DNA from: Cystobasidium ongulense
Lineage: Eukaryota > Basidiomycota > Cystobasidiomycetes > Cystobasidiales > Cystobasidiaceae
Direction of reading: 5' to 3'
DNA length: 64,000 nucleotides
Assembly (NCBI GenBank): GCA_022835595.1
Contig: BQUP01000009.1
Location: forward strand, 124,001-188,000
A model generated the notes under the pieces. It saw only the letters and a list, made by a program, of their open reading frames with translations, ran no database searches and had not been told where the DNA came from. Both the position numbers and the translations under genes were made by a program. Each line of letters starts with the position of its first letter. Position 1 is the first letter of the stretch. Below are positions 23,801-36,000 of the stretch, piece by piece.

Positions 23801-26643
23801 ACTCGACACCGTCTCGAGGTCCCTAGTGTACGAAGCCATCAAGCAGTGGAGATTCAACAGAACTACCATTATCATAACACATGATCTTACACCTATTACC
23901 GCTGATGATTTCGTCTATGTTATGCGAGATGGAGAAGTAGTAGAACAAGGATACAGAAGAGAACTTGAAAACAGCAAAGAAGGATGGTTCAGGCACTTGG
24001 CATTCCATCAGTCAACCCTGCCTGAAGAGCCGAGCGCTGGCCCTGATGACGAAGAAATCGAAGAGGTCATAGGCGGGCCAGATCTCATGGTCACTCCACC
24101 GCGCGATGCCAGGCCGAACTCCCTTCATCATCGCCTCAGTTTCTCTCCTGCAATGCCCTTCCCAGCGCGTGAAGACATAGGTGATTCTTATCGCGAATTC
24201 CAAGACAGTCAGAGACGGTCACGCGTTTTCCTCGATGAACAACAGCAACGCCGCTTATCTTCATCTCCTAATCCTTCTTTCCGAATCGAAAAGTCGCCAT
24301 CGCCATCTATTCGCATTGATCACTCGCCCTCTCGTGGTGGTGGATCACCCGCCCTGCAAATGACAAGATCTCATTCTGCTCAGCGCATTATGCGACCGCT
24401 CTCGTATGCGGGTAGCAGGACTTCGTCGTATTATGGCACGCCATCGGCCGATCCATTGTCAAAACGCTTATCATACAATGTGGATGCTCTTGAGAAGAGT
24501 GCTACAGCTTCGCCTGCTAGACGACCTTTGCCCGGTCACGTTCGAAGTGCCGGCGCCCGCGATAGTTGGTACCCGCTAAAAGAAGTAAGGACAGCGGAAG
24601 CCGGAAAGGACGTCAATATCGAGATTGAGAAGGAAAGTGCCGTGGCACCACCTCTCCTACCCTCTCTGCTGAAGATTCTTGGTATCATGGTACCTGCCGT
24701 ACCCAGCAAGCTCGCCCTTTTCATTGGCTTACTTCTTTGCGTTGGACTTGGAGTGTGCACTCCAATGTTCTCGAGCCAGTTCAGTGTACTTCTCGCAGCC
24801 CTCAGTGCACCGGGTAGTGTCAATATCACCAAATCTGGAGGTATCCTTTTCGGCATTGCCGCTGCGAACGGTCTCACTTCCTGGGGCAGGTATACGATCT
24901 TGCAAAGGGTTGGTATGAGCTGGGGCTTGAAGACACAACTCACGGCATATAGAAACGTCATACTACAAGATAAGTCTTGGTACGATAGCACACAAAACAC
25001 CTCAACTAGCATCATGACTGCGCTCGTCAAAGATGTCGATGACGCTCGACAGATATTCGGTAGTATCGTAGGCAATCTGATAGTCGTCGTGACAATGATG
25101 GTAATGGGCATCACCTGGGCTCTGGTCTCTGGCTGGCAGTTAACGCTAGTCGGCTTGGCGATGGGTCCCATCTTTGCTCTCTTGACATTCGTCTCAAGCC
25201 GCTTCCAATCGCGTTACGAGGTAGCCAATCGAGCTCAGAGGGAAGAGTGCGCCAGGCGGTTCTTCACAAGCGTTTCAAACGTCAAAGCTATCCGTTCAAT
25301 GTCCCTTGAGCCCGTCTTGGAAGCCAAATTCCAAGAGTGCGTTTCCGAAGCGTATCAAGGCGGCAAGCGCGCGGCCTTCCTTACGGGCTTTGGAGTAGGT
25401 GTAGTATTTTTCGCAGTCTATCTAGCTCAAGGTGAGTCTTTATATTCTTGAACGCCCGACGACAAGCTGACACACGAATTGTTGCAGCCATCATGTTCTT
25501 GGTTGGATCATTGTTTATCATCAACGGATTGTATACTTTCCCGCAAGTCATGCAAGTCTTTACTCTTCTCGTCTTCTCTATCTCCTTCGCAATGTCGACT
25601 TTGTCTGCCCGTAAGCTATCAATCCCTGAATCTCGCTCTGAAGTAAGCTGAATAAACAACATTCCCTTGCAGTACCTGGTATTACAAAAGCCAAACTGGC
25701 GACTTTCGATCTACTACGTATCCATAGACTGTCTACGGAGACTTCAGAGTCGCAAGGACGAATGACATTCCCCATTTCTGGTCGGATTGTTTTCGACAAT
25801 GTTTCCTTCACCTATCCAGCTCGGCCAGACGTGCCCGTCTTGGATGGCGTTTCTTTCGAGATCCAGCCAAACGAATGCGTTGGTATTGTTGGGTGAGCAG
25901 AACTTTCCTCCTCATCGGAGCGGAGATGTTCCGCAAGAAGCTGACCAATTATGCTTTTTAGACCGTCTGGATCCGGCAAATCGACTGTTGCCGCACTCTT
26001 GCAAAGGTTATATGATCCTCAATCGGGCATGATCCGCATCGACGGTAGACCAACTACTCGAATCGATGTCAATTTCCTTCGTGATCACGTCGCAATCGTA
26101 TCGCAAGTTCCAGCTTTGTTCGATATGTCGGTTGCGGACAATATCACATATGGCCAATCAAATACGTCGTTCGATGACGTTGTGAGAGCTGCCCAAGCCG
26201 CGAATATTCACGATTTCATTATATCCCTTCCGGATGGATACAAGACGCATCTCGGCGAGAGTGCATCGCTCTTCTCGGGAGGCCAGATCCAACGACTACA
26301 AATCGCCAGAGCACTACTGCGCCCACGTGAGATCTTGCTAGGCGACGAAATTACTTCGGCTTTAGATACGGAGAACCAAGAAGCTGTCATGAAGACAATC
26401 CTGGATGTAAAGAAAGGACGCACCACCGTGCTTATCACGCATACTTTAGAAACGATGCAGATGTGTGATCGTCTCATTGTGATGGAGCATGGCCGCGTGG
26501 TCCAACAAGGAACGTTCCAGGAGCTCCAAAAGGATACGATGGTGAGCCTGCATCGCGCTGAAAAGCTTGAAGTTCCCTACTGATCGTTTTGGACGCAGGG
26601 TATGTTTGCATCGCTTGCAAGGGCTGGAGAGTGGAATCTGTAG
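20871..26643 (+). CDS. Full-size ABC transporter, ABCB family, STE6-like
   Basis: The start at 20871 leads a Ser/Pro-rich cytoplasmic region of about 290 residues. A first membrane domain follows (from PSMALLFSLSNRRDKLTILL), then a first nucleotide-binding domain: Walker A GGSGSGKST, signature LSGGQRQR, Walker B ILDEATSALD, His switch IITHD. A long Ser/Arg-rich linker separates it from the second membrane domain and second NBD: GPSGSGKST, FSGGQIQRLQ, LLGDEITSALD, ITHT. Introns lie at 22271-22349, about 23720-23784, 25431-25487, 25611-25673, 25893-25961 and 26543-26597. After the last one the protein ends GMFASLARAGEWNL at TAG 26641-26643. Order TMD-NBD-TMD-NBD and sequence fit the fungal a-factor exporter STE6 group, which exports lipid-modified pheromone at the plasma membrane. 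A general multidrug role is possible. Confidence 0.88.
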
Positions 26644-26827
26644 TTTCGTGTTGAACTTGACCACATGTAGCTGTATGTAGATAATAGAGCCGAGAAGAGT
26701 TTTCTTGATGTAGCCGCAACTCCCCTCTATCAAAGTCTTTCCGACCAACCACTGACGGTCTTTTGGTCGGTCGACGTTCAACTGCTTGCCGTTGCTTGCG
26801 ACAGATACAGCACGACAACGTCTCGCA

Positions 26828-28208
26828 TCACCGAGACTGGCCATCTCCAGTCTGAAGGTTCTGTGTGTCCTCGGAAAAGACTTGGCGCACATTTATATTC
26901 AAGCGCGTGCCTTTCAAGAAGTCTTGTACACTGCGCCCGTTCGCATGTTGGCTCCAGTCAAAAGGGGCTCGACAACTCGCCTCAATGATCCGCGGCACTC
27001 CGTGGAAGACCCGTCTTGCATCACCCGCCATTATAATGACGTCTCCACTGTTGAGCAGGAAGGGTATTGGCTTCTGATTTCTCGTGGTGCCGCCGGCTAA
27101 AAAGATGCAAGACTCCCCAAGGGACATGGAGATGAGCGGTCGAACAGAATCGACTTCAGATTGGTCAACGTGGGCGGTGAGCGAGTCGCGATACTGGTAG
27201 AAATTAACCACGCCTGCTTCAGGCTTGTAATTCTGCCACCCCGAAGTATCTAATTTTCTGCTTTTTGTGAGAGGTATGTTGGCCCAGGGAATCGTAGAGG
27301 CGATTTGCCGGCAGGTTCGTTTAATTATCCCAGGCATCGGCATTGGCGGCTTGTCCCAAATGTACGACTTGGTTCCCCACTGGAAGGATGCTCGTTAGCC
27401 ATGTCGTACTATAATAGGCTGTATCCAAGCTCACATGGTACTCCAATCCTATAATTGTCCAGCGGAGTTTGCGCAGCAATGTTGCAGCAGGGAGAGGCTG
27501 CACAGTAGAGCTAGGAACAGGTTCCTCCTTGACAGTAGTTTGATCTTCTTGGAAGCCCGAGGTGTTCATCGGCTTCAGGTCAACCTGGACTCGGTGAGTA
27601 GACGGTCTGAAGTCATCTAGCAGCGCACGTTCGGCAGCTCTGGTCTGTACGACATCTTGGGGCGCTTGAACATATTGTTCCCACCAGCCCGACGAAGGCG
27701 GGTAATAGTGCGAATCCAAGTTTGTCCGCGAAGCTGGACCAGTAGTCTCTTGTAAGGCACCCAATATCAAATCTTGCTGTTCAGCGATATCGAGAAAGCC
27801 TGGTAATACAATTAAGCCTGACGGGGTAAATGAAGCTCAAGTTGAGTAAGATTACAGTATTATATAAGATACATTCAGCCTACCTGGATTGTCAAGGAAG
27901 CAGCACGCAGTTTTGCCGTTTGCCAATTTCCACTCCTGTACGTCCCAGACATGGCCATTCCTGTCTTTCCACGAGGCTGTTCGAATACCCGATTCAATGT
28001 CTAGACTCGTCCATTTGATATCATTGCTGTGAGCTTGAAATGCTAGATTCCAATCTGGCTCCGTTATGCGGTTCTTCCAACATACTTCCTCTGCACGAAA
28101 GGCGGTGATCGAGCCCTGTTCGGTTTTCTGACTTCTCTGCAGGTCAATGAGAGCTTTGGCGCGTGCTAGACGCTTGCGTTCTGCATTTGATATGGACCTT
28201 GTTGCCAT
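26828..28208 (-). CDS. ALKBH1-type 2-oxoglutarate/Fe(II) dioxygenase
   Basis: Exon 1 starts at 28208 (MATRSISNAERKRLARAKAL) and ends near 27884 at a GTAGGC donor. Exon 2 starts GFLDIAEQQDLILGAL and ends GLEYH before a GTGAGC donor. Exon 3 starts WGTKSYIWDKPPMP and runs to the stop at 26828. The dioxygenase core is present: NFYQYRDSLTAHVDQSE with the HxD iron ligands, RPLISMSLGESCIFLAGG, LNSGDVIIMAGDARRVFHGV with the distal His, and RLNINVRQ with the Arg pair that binds 2-oxoglutarate. Family members remove methyl groups from nucleic acid bases (tRNA m1A, mRNA or DNA). An N-terminal basic helix is the only targeting hint. It is convergent with the STE6-like gene (184 bp apart). Confidence 0.88.
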
Positions 28209-28333
28209 GCTGAGGCTTTTCCAGCTACTGCTGTCGTTGTGAGTGTTTTGGGGGCGATGGCCTTACGCGGGAGATCCCAATTTATGGAAGCAGGATAGGA
28301 CCTTCAAGGCTTGTCTTGACTACAACGTCGATA

Positions 28334-29837
28334 ATGTCGCACTCCAAAGAGCAGCATCGCATTGCCGTTCTAGGCGGACTGAAGGGCTATCCGGAGAAGG
28401 ATTGGAATGAGTGTGGGTCAAGTCGAGTCTGAACCAAGTCTAGAGCATCAACACTGAATGCATTGGCCGCCACCTTCGTACAATCTTGCGAAATCATTCC
28501 CATACAACCGATACTGCGATGCCATCTTGACTTTACGCATCCTATGATCTCTTCACTGGTATAACGCAATCCTGTACAGTCAAAGAGAAATGGACATCCA
28601 AAGGTGTCACGTTTGTTCAAGTGGACATCCAGTCCAAGCTCAAGGCCTCGCAAGACAGAGATGTTTACGATGAGCTGAAACAGCTGGAAGCCGACCAGGG
28701 ACCAATTGACGGAATTAGTGAGGACCTTTGGATCGGACCTTGTGAAAATCACTAGTTCTCTGACGATCATTTCAGTATCTTCGGGTGGTCTGCTCCATAA
28801 ATACAAACCTATAGGCGAAGAGTTCTGCCAATGCTTCCCGCACCTGAGCTTCCTTACGGGTGGCGGAGCAGGCTATGATAATATAAACACGGCTGCTCTG
28901 TCCGAAGCTGGTGTATACTACTGCAATACTCCTCAGCCAGTAGCGGAACCAACTGCAGACGCAGCGTCAATCATGATACTGTCCGCTCTTCGCAATGTCA
29001 TAACATACGACAGGGAAACTCGAAAAGGTAACTTTAGACAGGGTCTAGAGATGGGGACGAATCCACGAGATGCGAAGTAAGCAGTCCTTGAAGATTTTGT
29101 CTACTGAATCGCTTGCGCTGACCCATTGAGCAGGATCGGCATTCTGGGTATGGGTAGCATTGGAGCCATCGTAGCTCGTCATATGCATGCTTTCGGTGCT
29201 CAAGTGCTATATCATAACCGCAATAAACTTCCAAAAGAATGTACGTCACAAGCCTGTGCGCTTCGGAGGTTCGCCAGACTTAATCCTGACTGTCACTCCC
29301 TGCAATAGCGGAACACGGCGCGCAATACGTTGCAGACTTGAGCGATTTCCTCGGACAATGCGACGTAGTCTCCGTACATATACCCCTCAGCGATGCGACT
29401 CGTCACTTCCTGTCAACCAAGGAATTCGCAATGTGCAAGAAAGGGGCCAAAATCGTGAATACCGCACGTGGACCTGTAGTCGATGAAGAAGCGTTAGTGA
29501 AAGCTCTGAAAAGTGGACAGCTTGCTGGGGCAGCTCTGGACGTATTCGAGAACGAACCTCAAATCCACCCTTGGCTATTGGAGGCAGACAATGTTCTTCT
29601 TCAGCCTCACACTGGAGTCAGTTGACCTTGCTTTCGCGTATCGTATTTAATCAAGCTGACTGTGTTCGTTGCCAGAGCTACACCATCGGTACGGACGCAG
29701 CAATCTTTCACGAAATGATGAAGAGTTTAGACAGCTATCTCTCCCTGCCCACGGGGGAGGCTCCACATAACGCCGTGAACAAGATCAACGCTAACAAAAT
29801 CACTATAACGGTACGTTTACGGGGAAGTGAAGTATAA
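28334..29837 (+). CDS. D-isomer 2-hydroxyacid dehydrogenase (glyoxylate/hydroxypyruvate reductase-like)
   Basis: Exon 1 (from ATG 28334) reads MSHSKEQHRIAVLGGLKGYP. A long intron of about 168 nt (about 28411-28578) joins it to KEKWTSKGVTFVQVDIQSKL; another intron (about 28717-28773) leads into IISSGGLLHKYKPIG. The rest is classic: FLTGGGAGYDNINTAAL, VAEPTADAAS, the NAD-binding RIGILGMGSIGAIVARHM, then the catalytic Arg in IVNTARGPVVDEEAL, Glu in ALDVFENEPQIHP and His in LLQPHTGSYT. The C-terminus is either read straight to a stop at 29837 or spliced at ACG|GTACGT to a tiny last exon ending SLSEQVK near 29890. It should reduce glyoxylate or a related 2-oxoacid with NAD(P)H. Confidence 0.87.
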
Positions 29838-30073
29838 AGAAACATACCCTCAGTCCTGAGCAGTCCCTTTCAGAGCAAGTAAAGTAAATTGTGCGACGTA
29901 ACAATGTTCAGTCTCGTTGACGGATATACTTGCTGCAACACCGCTATGATGGAGACAGTCTACTTGGGTCGCAATGCTACAAGAGTTTCAGACAGATCTT
30001 CGGCGCTAATCGCTATGCACTATACCGACCTTGCCACTAGCTTGCTTCTTATGGTTGAGGTGTGTGGTCACAT

Positions 30074-31792
30074 CTAAGCCCGACCTTCGGCTTTATCTCT
30101 GGCTTCACGAGCCTTGTCCATGGCAGCATCTTTAGCAGCCTTAGCCTTTTCCTCAGCCTCCTTCTTAGCTTCCTCTTCCTGCTTCTGGCGTTCTTCCTCC
30201 TCCTTTTCTCTTCGCTTCTCGGCATTATCGAATTTGACAAATGCATCGTCACCTCGTTGTGTTTCAATCTCGCCTCCTACTGTACCTTCTATTCGGGGTC
30301 CAGCGGTCACTTCCGTCTCAGTGGAAGGAATTTCTTTTGTATTGCTAAGTCTTGATCTCTTATCGCTCAGTTTGCGCTGCGCGGACTCTGTACTGGCAAC
30401 TCGAAAATAACTCGAAGCACCCAACGTGAGAAGAATTAGGGAGCCGACGACAGCAGTCAAGCCGAAGCGGTACTGAAGGAAAGACTATCATCAGCACATG
30501 AACTTTCGACAGGAGTGTGACTTTTCCTGAGAGCAAAGTCACTGACTGTCGAATACCACTTGGGTGCCCACCCTTTGGCAGTCGCTCGAGAGTCAATATA
30601 CCAAATAGCAGTGAAGATGGACCACTGAGCAGCTAGAGCGATCTGCGGCTGAAGAAGGAGGGTAGGCCACCCAGCTACGACAGGGAATATTCCCATAGCG
30701 TATCGAACTGGACCCTTTTCTCCGCCAAACTTGGAGAATTCGAAACCCCAGTGGATGGCTCCAAGGAAGGAAAGAATGACAGCTCCGTATGAGATCTGGC
30801 TGTAGAGTTGAGACATAGTTTCAGTTAGACTATTGTTCATCTTTCGGGATATGATCTTACATCTGCTCAACGTGGTGCAACAGCGCCAGAGCGGTGTCAA
30901 GATCCATATTGCTTTCAGCTGTACAAAATCCAAGTATCAGTTGGACTCGCTGCGGATTGGTCAGATTTCATCTGCACACCTGTTTTACTGGAGATAAGGG
31001 AAGCTTCACGAGCTAAGTAGATGGTCGATACAGATGTCCCCACATATGGCAGAAAGCCAGCGACACCAGCCTGAGTGAGGTTGAGTTAGACTAGGAGAAA
31101 TGAAAAAAAACAAAGGTTTAAGTCGACGAGTAGCTTACTAGCCATGCTGTCTTCGGTACAGTCTGTGCCAGGCTGCTCAAGCTGGACTGATAGGTGCCAA
31201 GGGCATGTAGATGTCAGCCTCTTTCCCTCGTAGCAGCTAGAAAGGTGTTACAAAACAAGCCAAGCACTTACCATTGTACTTTCCATCTCTCCCAGGCTTC
31301 CTCCTTCGGTTTGAGAAGTGCTTTTCGGATCATTGCCACCCGTTACCGCTTTAGCTATGTCTTTCGTTATCTTTGACGCTTCTTGCTGTTGTTTGGCGGA
31401 GACAGGTCAGTCGACGACTCCGAGCAAAAGTACAAGTCTAATCTGTACCTTGGCATTCTCCTTCATACCTGCAGAGCATAGTCAGCGCTGTCGCTCTCTT
31501 CAGGCCAGCCAAGCGGGACGGGCATGTCGCTCACCACTGAGGTCCTTGTTGGCCGGTTGACCCGAGACGCTCGAAGCCGCCTTGAGAGCATTGTAGGTTG
31601 TGAATGCCCTGAAGGCTGAAGGTGCTGTTGGCTGCTACCAGGTATCATCAGCATCGCACTGCTTCATGCATGTATGCCATCCACTGTGAAGCGGGCCTCG
31701 CTCACCCTGACCGCCCGGAGCACAACAGGCCTGGCGAGCGAGCTTCGCAGCAGAGGTGAGGCGAGCTGGCTGAGGCGAGCGCTTGCGGCCAT
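30074..31792 (-). CDS. DUF3429 / TMEM69-like mitochondrial membrane protein
   Basis: Exon 1 (start 31792) reads MAASARLSQLASPLLRSSLA, an amphipathic Arg/Ser/Leu mitochondrial presequence. Small exons follow: PSAFRAFTTYNALKAASSV, MKENAK, a Lys/Gln-rich segment, SSLSSLAQTVPKTAWL, and AGVAGFLPYVGTSVSTIYL. The DUF3429 core comes next: ALALLHHVEQMQ, ISYGAVILSFLGAIHWGFEF, RYAMGIFPVVAGWPTLLL, IALAAQWSIFTAIWYIDSRA and RFGLTAVVGSLILLTLGAS. It ends in a charged coiled-coil tail of about 100 residues rich in Glu, Lys and Ala, with the stop at 30074. DUF3429 proteins are multipass proteins of bacteria and mitochondria without known activity; human TMEM69 is the nearest named relative. The long charged tail looks like an extension to the domain. 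Confidence 0.85.
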
Positions 31793-32065
31793 GGCTAGAC
31801 TTGGTCGCTGGCTGTAGTAACAAATGCTGTAAAGCAAAAGCCACCGACTTCTTTGTCTCGCATTGTAGCTTTCACCTTTGTAATATTGATCGACGTCAGC
31901 GTCATTTTGGAAGGGCGGCATCTTTCGTCCTCTGTATTTTCACTCGGAAAGTGGTAACAGTACCCAGCAAAGCTACTACTAGTAATACCGATTGACACAT
32001 GCTGGAAATATATGTAAAACAAACACAACTATCGGATAAAGACGACTTTTATCGCGGAGACGCGC

Positions 32066-33091
32066 TCACTTGCCCCGATGCTCTTTGAAGGTCTCCGCAA
32101 CTGTTCGGCCTTTCTTGAGGTCCGCCATACATCTGCCATCAACTTCTTTATTGTGCTTACATCTTCTAAGTACCTCTTCCACATCTCCCTGAGGTATCAC
32201 CACAATGCCGTCTTCGTCGGCGAGGATGAAATCACCAGGATGAAGTGTAACGGCTGGAAAAGCTTCTTCCGTTTGCGTACAATCGGGACGGGCCTGAATA
32301 GTGACTGGCTCTTGAAGGATGCTCGGACGTACGAAAGGTGATTGTCCCAGTGTACTGTGCCCACGAGCATATATCTAGGAAAGCAACCCATTAAAGCGAT
32401 CCTTACTGAAATAGGGTGGAAGGGAGCCTCGAACGTACTGAGAAGCCCGCTTCTCGATGTTCAGCTAGGTCTCGACATCGTCCATCTATGATAACTCCCT
32501 TGACTCCTTTTGCCTGCGCCCGTGCGGTCATCAACCCACCCCATACGGCGTTCTTGCATTCTGTTATAGGTGGTCAGCGGGTACATCGAAGCAACAAACC
32601 TGTTCCCGCAGCATACCTGGCGGTGCACTTATCACCATGACACTGCCTTCTTCCGCCGCATCAACCTGTGAAGGCAAAGTCACAGCTCCAGTACAGTTGC
32701 GAAGAGTAGAAATAGTTTGCTCACAAAATGCTGCGCCGGCTTTGGAGCAGCCTTGTCCTTTGCGTTGACCATCTACACTTGTGTCATCGCTAAGTGTATG
32801 ATTCTTTGCTTCTCGTGGGATACCCACCTTGACTGTAAAAGCAGGTCCTACGATTTTGGTAGGCTTGTTGGGCGAATAGCTACTTAAATCGGGGACATAG
32901 CCGCCATGCGGATGGCCCATTTGAATGAGACTGTCGGAGATCTGATGACAGACGCCCAAGCGAGTGTAAAAGAGAGATCAGGGCAGTGGTCAGTGGGTCA
33001 GATTCATTGTTGATGCTACTTGCTTGAACAGGTGATAGCGTACATCGCAGGCGCCGTACTGAGCGAGCTGCTCGAGTGTGGTGGAGGACAT
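32066..33091 (-). CDS. RraA-like protein, putative HMG aldolase / oxaloacetate decarboxylase
   Basis: Six or more exons join from ATG 33091: MSSTTLEQLAQYGACD, ISDSLIQMGHPHGGYVPDLS ending AFTVK, MVNAKDKAAPKPAQHF, VDAAEEGSVMVISAPPG, then AVWGGLMTARAQAKGVKG, GVIIDGRCRDLAEHREAGFS, and IYARGHSTLGQSPFVRPS to HPGDFILADEDGIVVIPQGD and the end EHRGK (stop 32066-32068). The GGLMTARAQAKG and DGRCRDL blocks are the substrate and Mg-binding signature of the RraA/HMG-aldolase fold. Characterised members cleave 4-hydroxy-4-methyl-2-oxoglutarate or decarboxylate oxaloacetate in the cytosol. The true substrate in fungi is not shown by the sequence. Confidence 0.87.
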
Positions 33092-36000
33092 GGTAGCGGG
33101 CTTCTCAAATAGCGGTGAATGGTTAGTTAGTTTCCTGCAGCATTTGATGTATTATCAAGTGCAGATAAAGGTGTAAATGTTTCACTGCTCGTCCATAGCC
33201 GTTTACTGTAATTCTCGATCACGATAGCTGAAGGACTGCGGCACGGGATGGACAAGTGTGTCGCTGTGTGCGTATCCACGGGCACAGCCTGTTCGAGTGG
33301 TAGTCATCCTCGACGGACTGCCTGGCTCCCCAGAACATGCAATTTCTCTTCCAGCGTGCCATGCGCCTCCGCTCGAAAATCATGCTGCCAGCCAGATAGA
33401 AGGATCACCGGTAAGAAGAGGTACACACCGTACGCATGTCCCTGTCGCTCTAATGCTTGCGTCACAGTCAAGTAACTAGTAAGAGAGGGCTACGGGACGT
33501 TGAAGGTCCTTGTCCCTGGCCTTTTCTCACTAGAATCAAAGTATTTCGCGCGATTACAATGCATTCAGGATCACCTTTATACGCGTGACGCGAAGCCGCA
33601 GTGGCAAGCTCGAACATGCTTGCGTACAGAGGATACCGACTCCCTCAAGCGTTAATCTAATATTTCAGTCCTTTTTATTAACATGTTCGGTGTATCACCT
33701 TAATAACTTTAGGGTCAAACCTCTTCACCTTTCGAGGTGGTAGCCGTCAAATGTTCTCACTGTATATGTACAGGGTCCGATCGCGTCGAAGCTCTAAATA
33801 AATCTTCTAAGCCCTCCCTCTGTCAACCTGCATAGGTGCAGCATGCACACGATACCAGTGATATGGGCAGGCACTGCCCAGCAACCTAGTATTTCCCACT
33901 AGGCCTCTACGATGATCTTGCATCGATTTCAGAGAAATGAATGCCAACTGGAAATCATCTGTTTGCAACCCGCACAAGAGCAAATCCACAAGGCAGCTAC
34001 GACGACATGACCTCTAACCTACCGCCCGCCATGTGTATTCGGCTTCAGTTGAACTTGGTCTTCGTCCTGCCTAGGAATTAAGGACTTGCTCATTCCAATG
34101 CGACAAGTACCTTGCTGTGGGCGCAAATCTTCGTAGTATTTCCAGAATTGTCTGCACACAGGACCGAAGTCAAGCCATTCTGTCTAGTCAATAGCTCAGA
34201 CCATTCATTTCGCAGTGCTGGTGCGGTGCTACTCTTCTAATTTCGTACCCTATGCATAACTTGGTAGGAGGTCAATAGATCGATGCCCACTTTCTTTGGA
34301 CCGTCAAGATCATCGCATCAGGTCGGGCAGTTCAGCGTGATACTCAGCTAGTCCATCCCTTCAACTCGCGTGATAGTCGGCTAGATAACTGCAGGTTCGC
34401 TTTGAACGACAATATGGAGGCTGTGGAATACGCTAAGTTGCGACTTCGTAGACCCAGACTAACAGGCTACGACGGATACGAATGGGCGGACCTCGGCTCC
34501 GGTGGGTCTGGTGATAAGTTTGTGAAGAGTTTTGAAACGGATTTGACTGAAAAAAATCGATTCATTAAGCCTTCCGACACTGGACAGCACCGGCGTGACC
34601 CGCAAGCAGCTGCAAATATCGGCGTTGCAGATCTCGGAAAATCATTTCATTAACCTCAGAAAGGTCAGATCGTGTTCGACAAGAATGGGATAGCAGTATA
34701 TTGGTCTCCAAGCATTTGGATTATACCACCGGTCGGGCTGGACAATGGAACAATGGGAAAAGAGTTGCTAGTGAAGTTCTGAAAAGACGTTGGAGCGGAC
34801 AATGAGGAAGAAGAATTTGAACTCTAATGAATCCACCTGCCAACACGTGCAAGTTGCAGATGGAGGCCTTCAGCTTCTCCATAAGGCAGCATAGATTGCC
34901 TTTGTAGCGGCTTTGTACATGCAGCTGCTCAGTCATCGCTATCGTCGCCCTTATCCACCACTACTACTGTATTGCATGTCGTGTGCCTGACCATGACCAT
35001 GAGCGGACAGCAGACATCGACCAGGAAGACAGTGCCTGAAAAAAACTCGGTCTTCAGATGTCATTGTGTCGTCATTGCATTGTTGCCCTCAGGGCGCGCA
35101 TCGCTCTGCCATGAAGTTTGAGTTTACTCGTTCTCGCTGTTACCGCTTCGGGCTAGACTTGGCGGGCCTGGCACGTGAATGGTTTTGTGGCAAATCCAAA
35201 ATATGGACGGATTCGGCAAGAGGTATAGCAAACATCGATTTCAGTAAAGTCAACGAAAAGGTAGTCCATCCTAATTGCAGTCATTAACAGTAGACAATGG
35301 CTATTGCTAATGGGGTAAGGTGGGTATTGGTCTCCTCGGGGCCTAATCATCAGTACCGGTGTATTAGAGGCCTGGAAGTAGCATGCGAGGCGAAAACACC
35401 AGCGACTTACATTGAAAATGGCAAAATTCGTCAGCGATGGACATGGCTTCTAGAGTCAACTGATCCCATAGGCGAAAGCGGTCGAGTCGTCCGCTATGGA
35501 GTCCGTATCAGTATATCATTAACCATCGGCGTGCGTCCAGATTGAAGTATATAAATCCCTCGGGCCTCAATAAACTCAGAGGAGAACCTCCCTTCGCACT
35601 TTTCAGCATTCTCTTTCTCTCTCTTCGACCTTGCCCATCCTTGACTTCCTTCATCGTCAACCGCTATATACCATCGTTTTCCGCTAGTGGTGTGCTTAGA
35701 GCGAACCCGAAGTCTCAGCAACTACAGAGTCAGATCCCGATCGGGCGCCTTTGAAGACCGTCTATTCAAGCAAGCAGGTTAGAAAGCCATACGTGAGTAG
35801 CATTCAGCTATCGATAGTACTGCGCCATGCTGGAGTGAGGCTGGCGTTTCCAGCGACGAAACGCGCCTGTTCACTTCAGTGGCAGGGCTATCTGAGGGGG
35901 CGTGAATGAAGGCTGAACCGTGCCATTTTACCTGTCCGACAGTGCGTACGTTGCTGCCATCATCGAGCATACCTTCTGAACGTGGCAGTCGATACAAGAA

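Noticed and set aside
24536-25171. Long minus-strand open frame (211 codons) inside the STE6-like gene
   Set aside because: Antisense shadow of the second membrane domain of the transporter.
28387-28806. Minus-strand open frame of 139 codons over the start of the hydroxyacid dehydrogenase gene
   Set aside because: It is antisense to an intron and two exons of a gene whose protein is well supported, and its translation has no recognisable content.
34402-34653. Plus-strand open frame in the 3.7-kb gap
   Set aside because: Plausible composition but no partner exon, promoter or known family; length is within chance expectation.
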